A stretch of DNA of 16,844 nt from JBAZJI01 sp964596325. GTDB taxonomy: Bacteria; Patescibacteriota; Minisyncoccia; Minisyncoccales; JAGOPM01. Below, piece after piece: positions 7,364 to 13,671 of the stretch. The stretch's first letter is position 1. Each line of letters opens with the position of its first letter. The notes beneath the pieces are model-generated. The model had not been told where the DNA came from. It searched no databases and worked only from the letters and a program-made list of their open reading frames with translations. Position numbers and translations under genes: made by a program. Location: positions 1-16,844 of the forward strand of contig CAZQSQ010000016.1 of assembly GCA_964596325.1 (NCBI GenBank), written 5' to 3'.

Positions 7364-7711
7364 ATGTTTAAGAAGAACAAAGGCAGAAAATTCCATAGGA
7401 AGACCGACCAACGCAGAATATTCTTCAGGTCTTTGGTAGAGGCTCTTGTCAAACACGGCAAGATTACCACCACCGAAGCCCGGGCCAAAGAAATCCGCGG
7501 CAAGGTTGAACGCTTGATCACCAGAGCCAAGAAGCAGGATCTCGCAGCTTTGCGCTACATAAATTCTTATGTCGGCGAAGAGGCTTCCAAGAAAATTATC
7601 AAAGAAATCGCGCCCAAATATACCGACCGCAAAGGAGGTTATACGCGCGTCACCAAGCTGGGGCAGAGGAAGGGTGATTCCGCCCGCATGGCCGTAATTG
7701 AACTTATTTAA
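7364..7711 (+). CDS. rplQ: 50S ribosomal protein L17
   Basis: A 115-residue protein near the peptide exit tunnel of the 50S subunit. Family signatures: 'MFKKNKGRKFHRKTDQRR' with 'LVEALVKHGKITTTEARAKE', then 'VERLITRAKK' and a C-terminal 'GGYTRVTKLGQRKGDSARMA'. Normal length. It directly follows rpoA (12 nt) and precedes rplM (5 nt), the standard rpoA-rplQ-rplM-rpsI order. No Shine-Dalgarno sequence (AAAGACAGTTATG). Confidence 0.97.
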   Translation: MFKKNKGRKFHRKTDQRRIFFRSLVEALVKHGKITTTEARAKEIRGKVERLITRAKKQDLAALRYINSYVGEEASKKIIKEIAPKYTDRKGGYTRVTKLGQRKGDSARMAVIELI

Positions 7712-7716
7712 GAACT

Positions 7717-8079
7717 ATGACTACCAAGATTGAAAGAAAAACCCATAGCATCGACGCTGCCGGCCAAGTGGTTGGCAGGTTGGCCTCTCAGATTGCCCTG
7801 ATTTTGCGCGGCAAGAACAAGGCCGGCTACACCCCTCATTTGGATTCGGGTGATTTTGTGGAAGTCAAAAATATTTCCCAAATCAAGCTGACCGGGGATA
7901 AAATGAAGCAAAAGGTTTATTTCAAACATGGCCGCAATATCGGCAATGTGACACAAACCACGGCTAAGAGTATGGCGGAAAAGAGACCCGACAGGATTTT
8001 GTGGTTAGCAGTCCGCGGCATGATGCCTGCCAACAAGCTCCGCCCTAGGCAGATGAAAAGGCTTAAAATCAGCGCATAA
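7717..8079 (+). CDS. rplM: 50S ribosomal protein L13
   Basis: A 120-residue early-assembly 23S rRNA-binding protein. Seen: 'HSIDAAGQVVGRLASQIALI', 'LRGKNK', 'DFVEVKNISQIKLTGDK', 'RPDRILWLAVRGMMPANKL'. It is shorter than the roughly 142-residue E. coli protein because the tail ends soon after 'RPRQMKRLKI'; a short L13 fits what I recall of CPR bacteria. It lies 5 nt after rplQ and 5 nt before rpsI, with which it is normally paired. Confidence 0.96.
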   Translation: MTTKIERKTHSIDAAGQVVGRLASQIALILRGKNKAGYTPHLDSGDFVEVKNISQIKLTGDKMKQKVYFKHGRNIGNVTQTTAKSMAEKRPDRILWLAVRGMMPANKLRPRQMKRLKISA

Positions 8080-8084
8080 ATAAT

Positions 8085-8564
8085 ATGGCAGAAGATTTGA
8101 AACTCGGAATCGTAAAAGTAAAAGAACCCCGCAAGCGCAAAGCCGCGGCCCCCAAGGCAGAAGCTGCCGACAATGGCAAATACATTGAGGCTGTAGGCAG
8201 GCGCAAAACTTCCACCGCAAGGGTGAGGATGTTTTCTACTGGCGACAAATCCATCACGGTTAATGGCAAAGATTACAAAGACTATTTCCGCGATTTGGTG
8301 ATGCAAACCGAAGTCCTCTCTCCTTTGGAGGTGATGAAGGTTTCTGATAAATATAAATTCACGGTCATGGTGCAGGGAGGTGGCATGCATTCGCAAGCCC
8401 AAGCCGTCCGCCATGGTATTGCCCGCGCTTTGGAAGTCTTCAATTCCGAATTCCGCAAGAGGCTCAAGAAAGTGGGATTCTTAACCAGAGATTCAAGAAT
8501 GAGAGAGCGCAAGAAGTTTGGTTTGAAACGCGCCCGCAGGGCACCGCAATGGGCAAAACGCTAA
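8085..8564 (+). CDS. rpsI: 30S ribosomal protein S9
   Basis: A 159-residue protein whose C-terminal tail reaches the P-site tRNA. Core signatures: 'YIEAVGRRKTSTARVRMFST', 'SPLEVMKVSDKYKFTVMVQG', 'GGMHSQAQAVRHGIARAL', and the ending 'RRAPQWAKR' with the conserved terminal Lys-Arg. An Ala/Lys/Glu-rich N-terminal extension of about 30 residues precedes the core and is probably disordered. Last gene of the operon; a terminator follows 8 nt after the stop codon. Confidence 0.97.
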   Translation: MAEDLKLGIVKVKEPRKRKAAAPKAEAADNGKYIEAVGRRKTSTARVRMFSTGDKSITVNGKDYKDYFRDLVMQTEVLSPLEVMKVSDKYKFTVMVQGGGMHSQAQAVRHGIARALEVFNSEFRKRLKKVGFLTRDSRMRERKKFGLKRARRAPQWAKR

Positions 8565-8572
8565 AGATTTTG

Positions 8573-8601
8573 AAAAGTCCCCCCGAAAAGGGGGATTTTT
8601 T
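8573..8601 (+). terminator. Rho-independent terminator of the ribosomal operon
   Basis: C-rich arm and GGGGGA arm around a CGAAAA-type loop, flanked by AAAA on the left and TTTTTT on the right. It marks the boundary between the housekeeping operon and the accessory island. Confidence 0.93.
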
Positions 8602-8680
8602 GTTTAGACTTAGTTTTGCATATTGCGGTTGGAGGGGGAATAGTAAATAGCTTCAATATAAACAGTGCTTTTGGCAAGAG

Positions 8681-8709
8681 TTGGAAAAAGAGGATTAGAA
8701 AGGTAAGAT
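8681..8709 (+). promoter_or_regulatory. Candidate promoter of the restriction-modification unit
   Basis: TTGGAA, 17-nt spacer, TAAGAT. The predicted start is about 8716, five bases before the ATG at 8721, so the leader would be very short. This supports the start chosen for the methyltransferase. Confidence 0.45.
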
Positions 8710-8720
8710 TATTTAGAAAT

Positions 8721-9533
8721 ATGGAAAGCGCGTATTTTGAAAAACCAGGCTTTAGGCTTTTACTGGGCGACTCGCTGAAATTGCTCAAAGAGATGCCAGA
8801 GAATTCTGTGGATATGATTTTTGCCGATCCACCATATAATCTCTCTAATGGCGGCTTTACTTGCGATGCAGGGCGAATGGTAAGCGTTAATAAGGGCGAT
8901 TGGGATAAAAGCAAAGGCTTTCAAGACGATTATAATTTCCACTATAATTGGCTTAGCGAATGCAAGAGGGTTTTAAAACCAAATGGCACCCTTTGGGTTA
9001 GTGGCACCTATCATTCTATTTATCAATGCGGCCATGCCTTACAAGCCCTTGGCTACCATATCCTTAATGACATTTCCTGGTTTAAGCCAAATGCTTCGCC
9101 CAATTTAAGCTGCCGCTTTTTTGCGGCCAGTCATGAAACATTGATTTGGGCGCGTAAAGATAAAAAAGGGAAACACACATTTAACTATTCTTTAATGAAA
9201 AATGGCAAGTGGCACGAAGCAGATCAAATAAAGAAGCCAGAGAAACAAATGCGTTCAGTTTGGGCTATCAATACTCCTAAGCCGATTGAAAAGAAATTTG
9301 GCAAGCACCCCACACAAAAACCAGAGGACTTACTCAAGAGAATTGTTCTTGCTAGCACTAATAAAGGAGACATAATATTAGATCCTTTCACTGGGAGTTC
9401 TACGACCGGCATAGCCGCCCACCTATATGGCAGAAAATTCATTGGTATTGATATGGAAAAAAAATATCTCGATCTATCGGTTAAGAGGTTCGAAGAATTA
9501 GATAAAAATTTGCAGCGAAAACATGTTGTCTAG
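8721..9533 (+). CDS. DpnA-type beta-class adenine-N6 DNA methyltransferase
   Basis: A 270-residue enzyme predicted to transfer methyl from SAM to adenine N6 in DNA. The catalytic motif DPPY is at residues 36-39 and the SAM-binding motif DPFTGSSTTG at 221-230. This order (IV before I) defines the beta class. The stretch 'LSNGGFT ... MVSVNKGDWDKSKG', with 'WVSGTYHSIYQCG' and 'SWFKPNASPNLSCRFF', closely resembles the second methyltransferase (DpnA) of DpnII-type GATC systems; GATC specificity is inferred. The frame is open to an ATG at 8616, but 8721 fits the family N-terminus and the promoter. It overlaps the endonuclease gene by 11 nt, so the two are translationally coupled. A DpnM-type alpha-class partner is absent. 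Confidence 0.92.
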   Translation: MESAYFEKPGFRLLLGDSLKLLKEMPENSVDMIFADPPYNLSNGGFTCDAGRMVSVNKGDWDKSKGFQDDYNFHYNWLSECKRVLKPNGTLWVSGTYHSIYQCGHALQALGYHILNDISWFKPNASPNLSCRFFAASHETLIWARKDKKGKHTFNYSLMKNGKWHEADQIKKPEKQMRSVWAINTPKPIEKKFGKHPTQKPEDLLKRIVLASTNKGDIILDPFTGSSTTGIAAHLYGRKFIGIDMEKKYLDLSVKRFEELDKNLQRKHVV

Positions 9534-10212
9534 CAAAAAATTGAATGCATTGCGGCCATATATCGAAATTATAGACGCGCACAAAGGTAAGACGATAGGT
9601 GAGATATTGGCCGAAATCAATAACGGAAAGCATACTCATTTTAAGAAAGGGGCGAGCGGTTTAATTGTCGAGAACTTGCTTGGACTAACGAATAATTCTA
9701 GCCCAAAAGCGGATCTAGAAGATTTAAGAGTCGAAATCAAGGTTTTACCAATTCAGATGTCTACATTGAAAGCCAAAGAGCCGACGCAAATTAAAATGAT
9801 TAACTTTGTTAAATTGGCAAAAGAAAAATGGGAAAACGCAGAAATTAGGGATAAGATCGAGACAATTTTTTGGATTGCATATGGGGTAACAAAACAGAAT
9901 GGACGGAATGTAAGTCAAGATAAATATGTATTACTTGATTGGTTCGTAGACGTGCCCAATATAGAATCCCAAAAAATTTTTCAAAAAGACTGGGAGGAAA
10001 TTCGGGCTTATACTGTCCGCGGTGATGCTGATAAGCTTTCTTGTAGTATGGGCACTTATATTGAACCAAAAACCAAAGGAAAGAATAATAAAGACTTAAT
10101 TGAGGCTCCTGATGGAAAAGGCGGATTGATAAAAGTTCGTCGGAGGGCTTTTTATTTCAAAAAAAATTATACAAACCATAAAGTAATTAGTGAATTAGAT
10201 ATACCAAAGTAA
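9523..10212 (+). CDS. MutH/Sau3AI-fold restriction endonuclease
   Basis: A 229-residue PD-(D/E)xK nuclease, the same length as E. coli MutH. The catalytic set is visible: Glu50 in 'GASGLIVENLLGL', then Asp64, Glu71 and Lys73 in 'ADLEDLRVEIKVLPI', matching MutH Glu56, Asp70, Glu77 and Lys79 in spacing. MutH and Sau3AI both cleave at GATC. Because the gene overlaps a DNA methyltransferase, a Type II restriction role is more likely than mismatch repair; no mutS or mutL is in the window. It has one nuclease domain, unlike the roughly 490-residue two-domain Sau3AI. It lacks its own promoter and ribosome-binding site and is probably translated by coupling. Confidence 0.9.
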   Translation: MLSSKKLNALRPYIEIIDAHKGKTIGEILAEINNGKHTHFKKGASGLIVENLLGLTNNSSPKADLEDLRVEIKVLPIQMSTLKAKEPTQIKMINFVKLAKEKWENAEIRDKIETIFWIAYGVTKQNGRNVSQDKYVLLDWFVDVPNIESQKIFQKDWEEIRAYTVRGDADKLSCSMGTYIEPKTKGKNNKDLIEAPDGKGGLIKVRRRAFYFKKNYTNHKVISELDIPK

Positions 10213-10303
10213 GAATAATGTAGTTGAGTATTTTAATGTTGGCGGGAATAAAAAAAGGAATGAGTCTTTTAGGTTGTATAATGGTTTCTTAAAAATAAAC
10301 TCC

Positions 10304-10331
10304 TTGACTCTTCGAGGTGGGGCGTTATTGT
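10304..10331 (+). promoter_or_regulatory. Candidate promoter of the Ntn hydrolase unit
   Basis: TTGACT, 16-nt spacer, TATTGT in the 143-nt gap after the endonuclease gene, with a predicted start near 10338 and a leader of about 18 nt. A second -10-like TATAAT at 10277-10282 has no matching -35. Confidence 0.4.
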
Positions 10332-10355
10332 TAGAGCAAGAAAAAATATAAAAAT

Positions 10356-10733
10356 ATGGATAAATTTCGACTCAATTTTGTGCATATCGCCGAAAATGTC
10401 ATTGTTGGCAAGGATGACAAGCTTAGTATTATAAATACTTTTAACAAGATTTATACGGGGAGTTTTCCTACGGTTCATCCAGCTTTTTCTATAATAGCAT
10501 CAGTTTATGGTCCTCCTGGTAGTTATAACGAAAAAATAACAATTATTGACCCTAATGGCCAAGCAGTAATAACTAGTATGGGGCAAATAATAATAGAAGA
10601 TAATAAGAAGGCCAGCTTTGTTGCTTTTTTTACTAATACTATCTTTCCCTTGGCGGGAGAATACACTATTGAAGTCAGAATAGGTGATGCAGTATTGCGT
10701 GGAGAAGAGAAATTAATTTTAGAAAAAAAGTAA
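10356..10733 (+). CDS. DUF6941-like beta-sandwich protein
   Basis: A 125-residue soluble protein. The opening 'FVHIAENVIVGKDDKLSIIN' then 'TFNKIYTGSFPTVHPAFSII' resembles the DUF6941 family as I recall it: a short domain of unknown function starting with an 'AE/CD-xxV-x-DxxGKLSIIGxF' pattern. The rest alternates beta strands typical of a small sandwich ('EYTIEVRIG'). No signal peptide or membrane helix. First gene of a tight unit, 4 nt before the membrane-protein gene. Bases before the ATG are A-rich without Shine-Dalgarno. Function unknown; perhaps a binding or adaptor domain for the next proteins. Confidence 0.7.
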   Translation: MDKFRLNFVHIAENVIVGKDDKLSIINTFNKIYTGSFPTVHPAFSIIASVYGPPGSYNEKITIIDPNGQAVITSMGQIIIEDNKKASFVAFFTNTIFPLAGEYTIEVRIGDAVLRGEEKLILEKK

Positions 10734-10737
10734 TTCT

Positions 10738-11247
10738 ATGGGAGACAAGGATGTCCTTGCGGGTCAAAAGATTACTCCGTCGGTGCAACCAATTACCAGC
10801 CTTCCCGTTGACTCAGCTTCGGTATCATTAGATTATTCTAAAGTCTTGAAAGCGATAGATGGATTTGACCAAGCAATAAAGAATATAGATGTTAGAAGTA
10901 AAGAATTGGATAATAAAATCAAAAATCTCGAAGATAAAAGCCAAGAATTAGATGATAAACAAAAACGATCATCAGAAGAGCAAGCTAGAGCAATTAATTT
11001 TATGTTATGGCTTACTAGCGCTGTAGTAATCGTGTTTTTTATAGCCGTTATCACCATTGGTCTGGATTATGTCAACAATAATTATACTAGACATGAAAAA
11101 TTTAGCGAAGAATTATTGGAAACGAGGAATAACTCTTATTCAAAGGAAGAAATAGACAGGCAAATGGAAACCTCAAAAAAGAATGGGGAAATTCTTGCAT
11201 GCATGAAATATAAGAAATATTGGCAATATGAACAATGTCTTAAATAA
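10738..11247 (+). CDS. Coiled-coil single-pass membrane protein
   Basis: A 169-residue protein I do not recognise as a named family. Residues 1-30 are polar and likely disordered. Residues about 33-84 form a strong heptad-like coiled coil ('IDVRSKELDNKIKNLEDKSQ'). A membrane helix spans about 87-109 ('MLWLTSAVVIVFFIAVITIG'), followed by a charged, partly helical C-terminus with two Cys and Tyr/Trp near the end ('CMKYKKYWQYEQC'). By the positive-inside rule the topology is unclear. It lies between the DUF6941-like and Ntn hydrolase genes with 4- and 10-nt gaps, so it probably anchors or oligomerises the same complex at the membrane (inference). Confidence 0.7.
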   Translation: MGDKDVLAGQKITPSVQPITSLPVDSASVSLDYSKVLKAIDGFDQAIKNIDVRSKELDNKIKNLEDKSQELDDKQKRSSEEQARAINFMLWLTSAVVIVFFIAVITIGLDYVNNNYTRHEKFSEELLETRNNSYSKEEIDRQMETSKKNGEILACMKYKKYWQYEQCLK

Positions 11248-11257
11248 TTTGTAAACT

Positions 11258-12184
11258 ATGAGTTTAGCTATAAATACAACAACACCCGAGGGGATTGTTT
11301 TAGCTGCGGATAGCCGCCAATCATACCGAAACCAAAAAGGAGTTTCTCGAATCGGTTCAGATTCGGCCTCCAAATTATTTTTAATCAATGACAGAATCGG
11401 CGTGGCCGTGACCGGCTTGGCCTTTTTGCCTGAAAACGGAATACCCAAGAACATCAGCAAATTCATTGAGCAATTCAAGAGGGAAGTTGATGTTGAGAAA
11501 ATGACAGTTAAAGAAGTTGCCCAAAAGCTTCATTATCTTTTTGATAAGAAATTGAATTGGCAGGAGCAGTTGGATAAATTACCCGATCAGATAAAAGATG
11601 ATTTCACAAAAAGAGGGTTTGAGATAATTGAAATCAAAAAAGAACAATTTAATGTTAAATTCAAGGTTAAGGATAAAAATGGGAATATCACCGATGGAAT
11701 TGGGGGAGTAGACGGTTTGGTTCTTTTTGTGGCCGGTTATAACCTTGATGGTTCTCACGAAATTTATAATGTTTACATTCCCGGGGAAACAATAAAAAGA
11801 AGGGATAGTAATGAGAGGGGGATGGAGTATGGCGCTAATTGGATTGGTCAGACCGATGTTGTTTCTAGAATTGTTAAGGGGTGGGATCCCAGAATATATG
11901 AAGCTCCTTTTGTGGGGCAAGCTGTCCAAAATATTGGCCGGCAAGAAATTGATAAACAATTAAGTGGTTTGGAATATGCCATTAATTGGGGGGCAATGCC
12001 ATTGCAAGATGCCGTTGATTTTTCTGTTTTAGTCATTCAAACTACTTCGGCAATCCAAAGATTTTCCGATGGTATTCAGGCTAATCCGGGCGATATGCCG
12101 GGAGTGGGCGGGCCGATTGATGTTTTAGTTTTGACCCCAGGCGGGGCAAAATGGATAAGGCAAAAAGAATTAAGGGTAGAATGA
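11258..12184 (+). CDS. Proteasome-like Ntn hydrolase with Ser in the nucleophile position
   Basis: A 308-residue protein of the 20S proteasome/HslV fold. The start 'MSLAINTTTPEGIVLAADSR' aligns without gaps to proteasome beta subunits: Gly12 to Gly11, Asp18 to the catalytic Asp17, and Ser2 to the nucleophile Thr1. After Met removal Ser2 would be the free N-terminal nucleophile, with no propeptide. Lys39 in 'SASKLFLINDRIGVAVTGLA' fits the catalytic Lys33 with a loop five residues longer. Later, 'GLVLFVAGYNLDGSHEIYNV' and 'GGPIDVLVLTPGGAKWI' match beta-subunit strands. An insertion of about 65 residues, roughly 85-150, is charged and helical. The protein is larger than HslV (about 175 residues), and no HslU or Mpa-like ATPase is adjacent. 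Peptidase or amidase activity is inferred. Confidence 0.85.
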   Translation: MSLAINTTTPEGIVLAADSRQSYRNQKGVSRIGSDSASKLFLINDRIGVAVTGLAFLPENGIPKNISKFIEQFKREVDVEKMTVKEVAQKLHYLFDKKLNWQEQLDKLPDQIKDDFTKRGFEIIEIKKEQFNVKFKVKDKNGNITDGIGGVDGLVLFVAGYNLDGSHEIYNVYIPGETIKRRDSNERGMEYGANWIGQTDVVSRIVKGWDPRIYEAPFVGQAVQNIGRQEIDKQLSGLEYAINWGAMPLQDAVDFSVLVIQTTSAIQRFSDGIQANPGDMPGVGGPIDVLVLTPGGAKWIRQKELRVE

Positions 12185-12222
12185 CTAATGACGAATAGAG
12201 GGAAGTAAAATAATTATGAAAC

Positions 12223-12720
12223 ATGACAGCTGATAAATTTTTGGAAGCAATTTGTTGTGCCGAACCAAAGGCAGAAAATTTATATCAGGAACAAAAAGGA
12301 AAGTTTGCCAATGAGGACGATCTTGTTTGGTCTATTTCTAATCAATTGCTGGATGGTGCCATGAAAAACAGTGATTGGCAGAAAATGAAGATGATATATT
12401 GGGCTCAAGCCATGTTTTTGCACGAATCGAAGAAAAGTTGTTTTAGGGTTTTGCAAGAAGCGAGTAAATGTGAATTAAGGAATTTCCAAAAATCAGGAGT
12501 AATTGAAAAAGTTGAAATAGTCACATGCAAAGAGAAATCTTGTCATTATTGCCAAGAGCAAAATGGTAAGATTTTTACAATAAAAGAGGCTTTGGAAAAG
12601 ATGCCCATTCCACATCAAAATTGCACATACAAACTTGAATCTGACGCTCCAGACGGATGGTGTAGATGTTGTTATATTGCCAATTTCGACGGCCTTTTAA
12701 AAATGGACAATACTATTTAA
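12223..12720 (+). CDS. Cys-rich protein with MuF-like zinc-binding C-terminus
   Basis: A 165-residue protein. The N-terminal half is helical with scattered Cys (Cys11, Cys12, Cys73, Cys83). The C-terminal half carries 'SCHYCQEQNGKIFTIKEALE', then 'MPIPHQNC' and 'GWCRCCY': Cys107, Cys110, an Asn-Gly-Lys turn, Pro-His131, Cys134 and the Trp-Cys-Arg-Cys end. The order CxxC, G-K-F, P-P-H-xx-C, CRC resembles the C-terminal region of phage Mu F/SPP1 gp7-type proteins, but no other phage genes are here. It follows the Ntn hydrolase by 38 nt with no terminator between, and the unit ends with a terminator at 12793. A GAGGGAAG lies about 20 nt upstream, too far for normal use. Function unknown; zinc binding is inferred. 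Confidence 0.65.
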   Translation: MTADKFLEAICCAEPKAENLYQEQKGKFANEDDLVWSISNQLLDGAMKNSDWQKMKMIYWAQAMFLHESKKSCFRVLQEASKCELRNFQKSGVIEKVEIVTCKEKSCHYCQEQNGKIFTIKEALEKMPIPHQNCTYKLESDAPDGWCRCCYIANFDGLLKMDNTI

Positions 12721-12752
12721 AATTAATGGAAGGGATTGCTCTTTTGAGGCGA

Positions 12753-12772
12753 AAGGCGTCAGGAGTCTTTTT
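12753..12772 (+). repeat. 20-nt direct repeat, left copy
   Basis: AAGGCGTCAGGAGTCTTTTT, 32 nt after the stop codon of the Cys-rich gene. It matches 16043-16062 at 18 of 20 positions in the same orientation; similarity continues weakly to a shared TTGG. The core is an imperfect palindrome followed by T's. Confidence 0.75.
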
Positions 12773-12792
12773 GGGAAATTGGTAAACAATTA

Positions 12793-12814
12793 AGCCCGCT
12801 TCCGCGGGCTTTTT
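12793..12814 (+). terminator. Rho-independent terminator of the Ntn hydrolase unit
   Basis: 7-bp stem AGCCCGC / GCGGGCT, TTCC loop, then a T run. The same stem is used at 14301-14322. Confidence 0.93.
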
Positions 12815-12821
12815 GGTGGGG

Positions 12822-12849
12822 TTGCAATGATGGGGAGGGGATGTATGCT
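12822..12849 (+). promoter_or_regulatory. Candidate promoter of the DUF3800 gene
   Basis: TTGCAA, 16-nt G-rich spacer, TATGCT, just after the terminator. The predicted start near 12856 is 2 nt before the ATG at 12858, so the mRNA should be nearly leaderless. The same arrangement recurs at 14331-14358. Confidence 0.4.
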
Positions 12850-12857
12850 GAATTTGA

Positions 12858-13610
12858 ATGGTTATGAAATATTTAATTTTTTCAGATGAAAGCGGAAAAT
12901 GGAATGAAGGAGATTTCTATATTCGTTCGTGGGTCAGAATTACCCCAGGAAACTACGATTTGCTTAGGAAAGAAGTCATTTTTTCTAAGCATGAAACTGG
13001 AGTTAAAGAATTGAAGTGGGAAAAATTTGGAAAGAATATTGATAAATTCAAAAATATTTTTTCAGTAGATTTTTCAGTATTTATAACCATAACCAAACCA
13101 CAACATTTTCAATCAAGACAATATAACATCATCAATGCAATTTCTGCCGTTCCCATCTCTACCGGTGGGCAATTATTGACTGATAAAATAAAGGCCAAAA
13201 TTGTTAATTCTGCAAAAAATGAATTGTTTTTTAATTATTTTGAGAAAGTACATATAGAAAATTCGAAGAACGCTCTCGTGAAAAATGAGACACCGCAAGA
13301 ATACAAATACATGATTGACTCACCGCAATATTTGAGTCGTGGTTGGGGGGAGATTGCTAATGATTGTAATATAGAGCAAATTGAGATAACAAAGATTTCG
13401 GAAAATAATCCTGGTATTGAAGTCGCAGACGTAGTGGCAGGTTGTATTATGGACTCCCTGCAAAACAAAGGCAATGCAAGGAGTGTTTACGATTTGTTCA
13501 TAAAGCAAAAGTTGTGTGATAGATGGTCGAAAGAATACCCCAATCCAAATTTAATTTTTTTCAAAGATTTTACAAAAACAGAGAGGAGCCAAATGAATAT
13601 TTTTCGTTAA
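12858..13610 (+). CDS. DUF3800 family protein
   Basis: A 250-residue protein (248 if the ATG at 12864 is used). The N-terminal 'YLIFSDESGKW' holds the Asp-Glu-Ser-Gly motif (residues 10-13) that marks DUF3800, and 'GIEVADVVAGCIMDSL' (from about residue 186) supplies the conserved Ala-Asp pair near the C-terminus. The family has been proposed to have an RNase H-like fold with these acidic residues as a metal site, and its members are common in accessory and defence regions; the activity is not established. It is transcribed alone: a terminator and a promoter lie before it, and the next gene has its own promoter. The sequence is A/T-rich compared with the ribosomal genes. Confidence 0.85.
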   Translation: MVMKYLIFSDESGKWNEGDFYIRSWVRITPGNYDLLRKEVIFSKHETGVKELKWEKFGKNIDKFKNIFSVDFSVFITITKPQHFQSRQYNIINAISAVPISTGGQLLTDKIKAKIVNSAKNELFFNYFEKVHIENSKNALVKNETPQEYKYMIDSPQYLSRGWGEIANDCNIEQIEITKISENNPGIEVADVVAGCIMDSLQNKGNARSVYDLFIKQKLCDRWSKEYPNPNLIFFKDFTKTERSQMNIFR

Positions 13611-13637
13611 TTAATTTTTTGTAAACTGGCAATACTT

Positions 13638-13666
13638 TGTTATTTGAAGTAATAGTGTGGTAAAAT
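13638..13666 (+). promoter_or_regulatory. Promoter of the SAM methyltransferase, leaderless type
   Basis: TTGTTA, 17-nt spacer, TAAAAT, with TGG directly before the -10. The -10 ends 5 nt before the ATG at 13672, so the predicted start falls at the start codon. Confidence 0.65.
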
Positions 13667-13671
13667 AGGGT

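Noticed and set aside
8085..8414. Minus-strand open frames opposite rpsI
   Set aside because: Complementary shadow of an Ala/Lys-rich coding sequence; no start signal or family features.
8616..8720. Upstream in-frame extension of the methyltransferase to ATG 8616
   Set aside because: The 35 extra residues do not fit the family N-terminus, and the best promoter (-10 at 8704-8709) lies within them.
9523..10212. MutH acting in mismatch repair
   Set aside because: It overlaps a DNA methyltransferase gene and no mutS or mutL is present, so a restriction role is favoured.
11276..11284. Thr-Thr-Thr at residues 7-9 of the Ntn hydrolase as the processed nucleophile
   Set aside because: Distance to Asp18 and Gly12 would be too short by five to seven residues; Ser2 fits without a gap.
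3414..12720. Prophage, suggested by baseplate J-like and MuF-like similarities
   Set aside because: The two genes are 7.5 kb apart with ribosomal genes between, and no capsid, portal, terminase, tail or integrase gene was seen.
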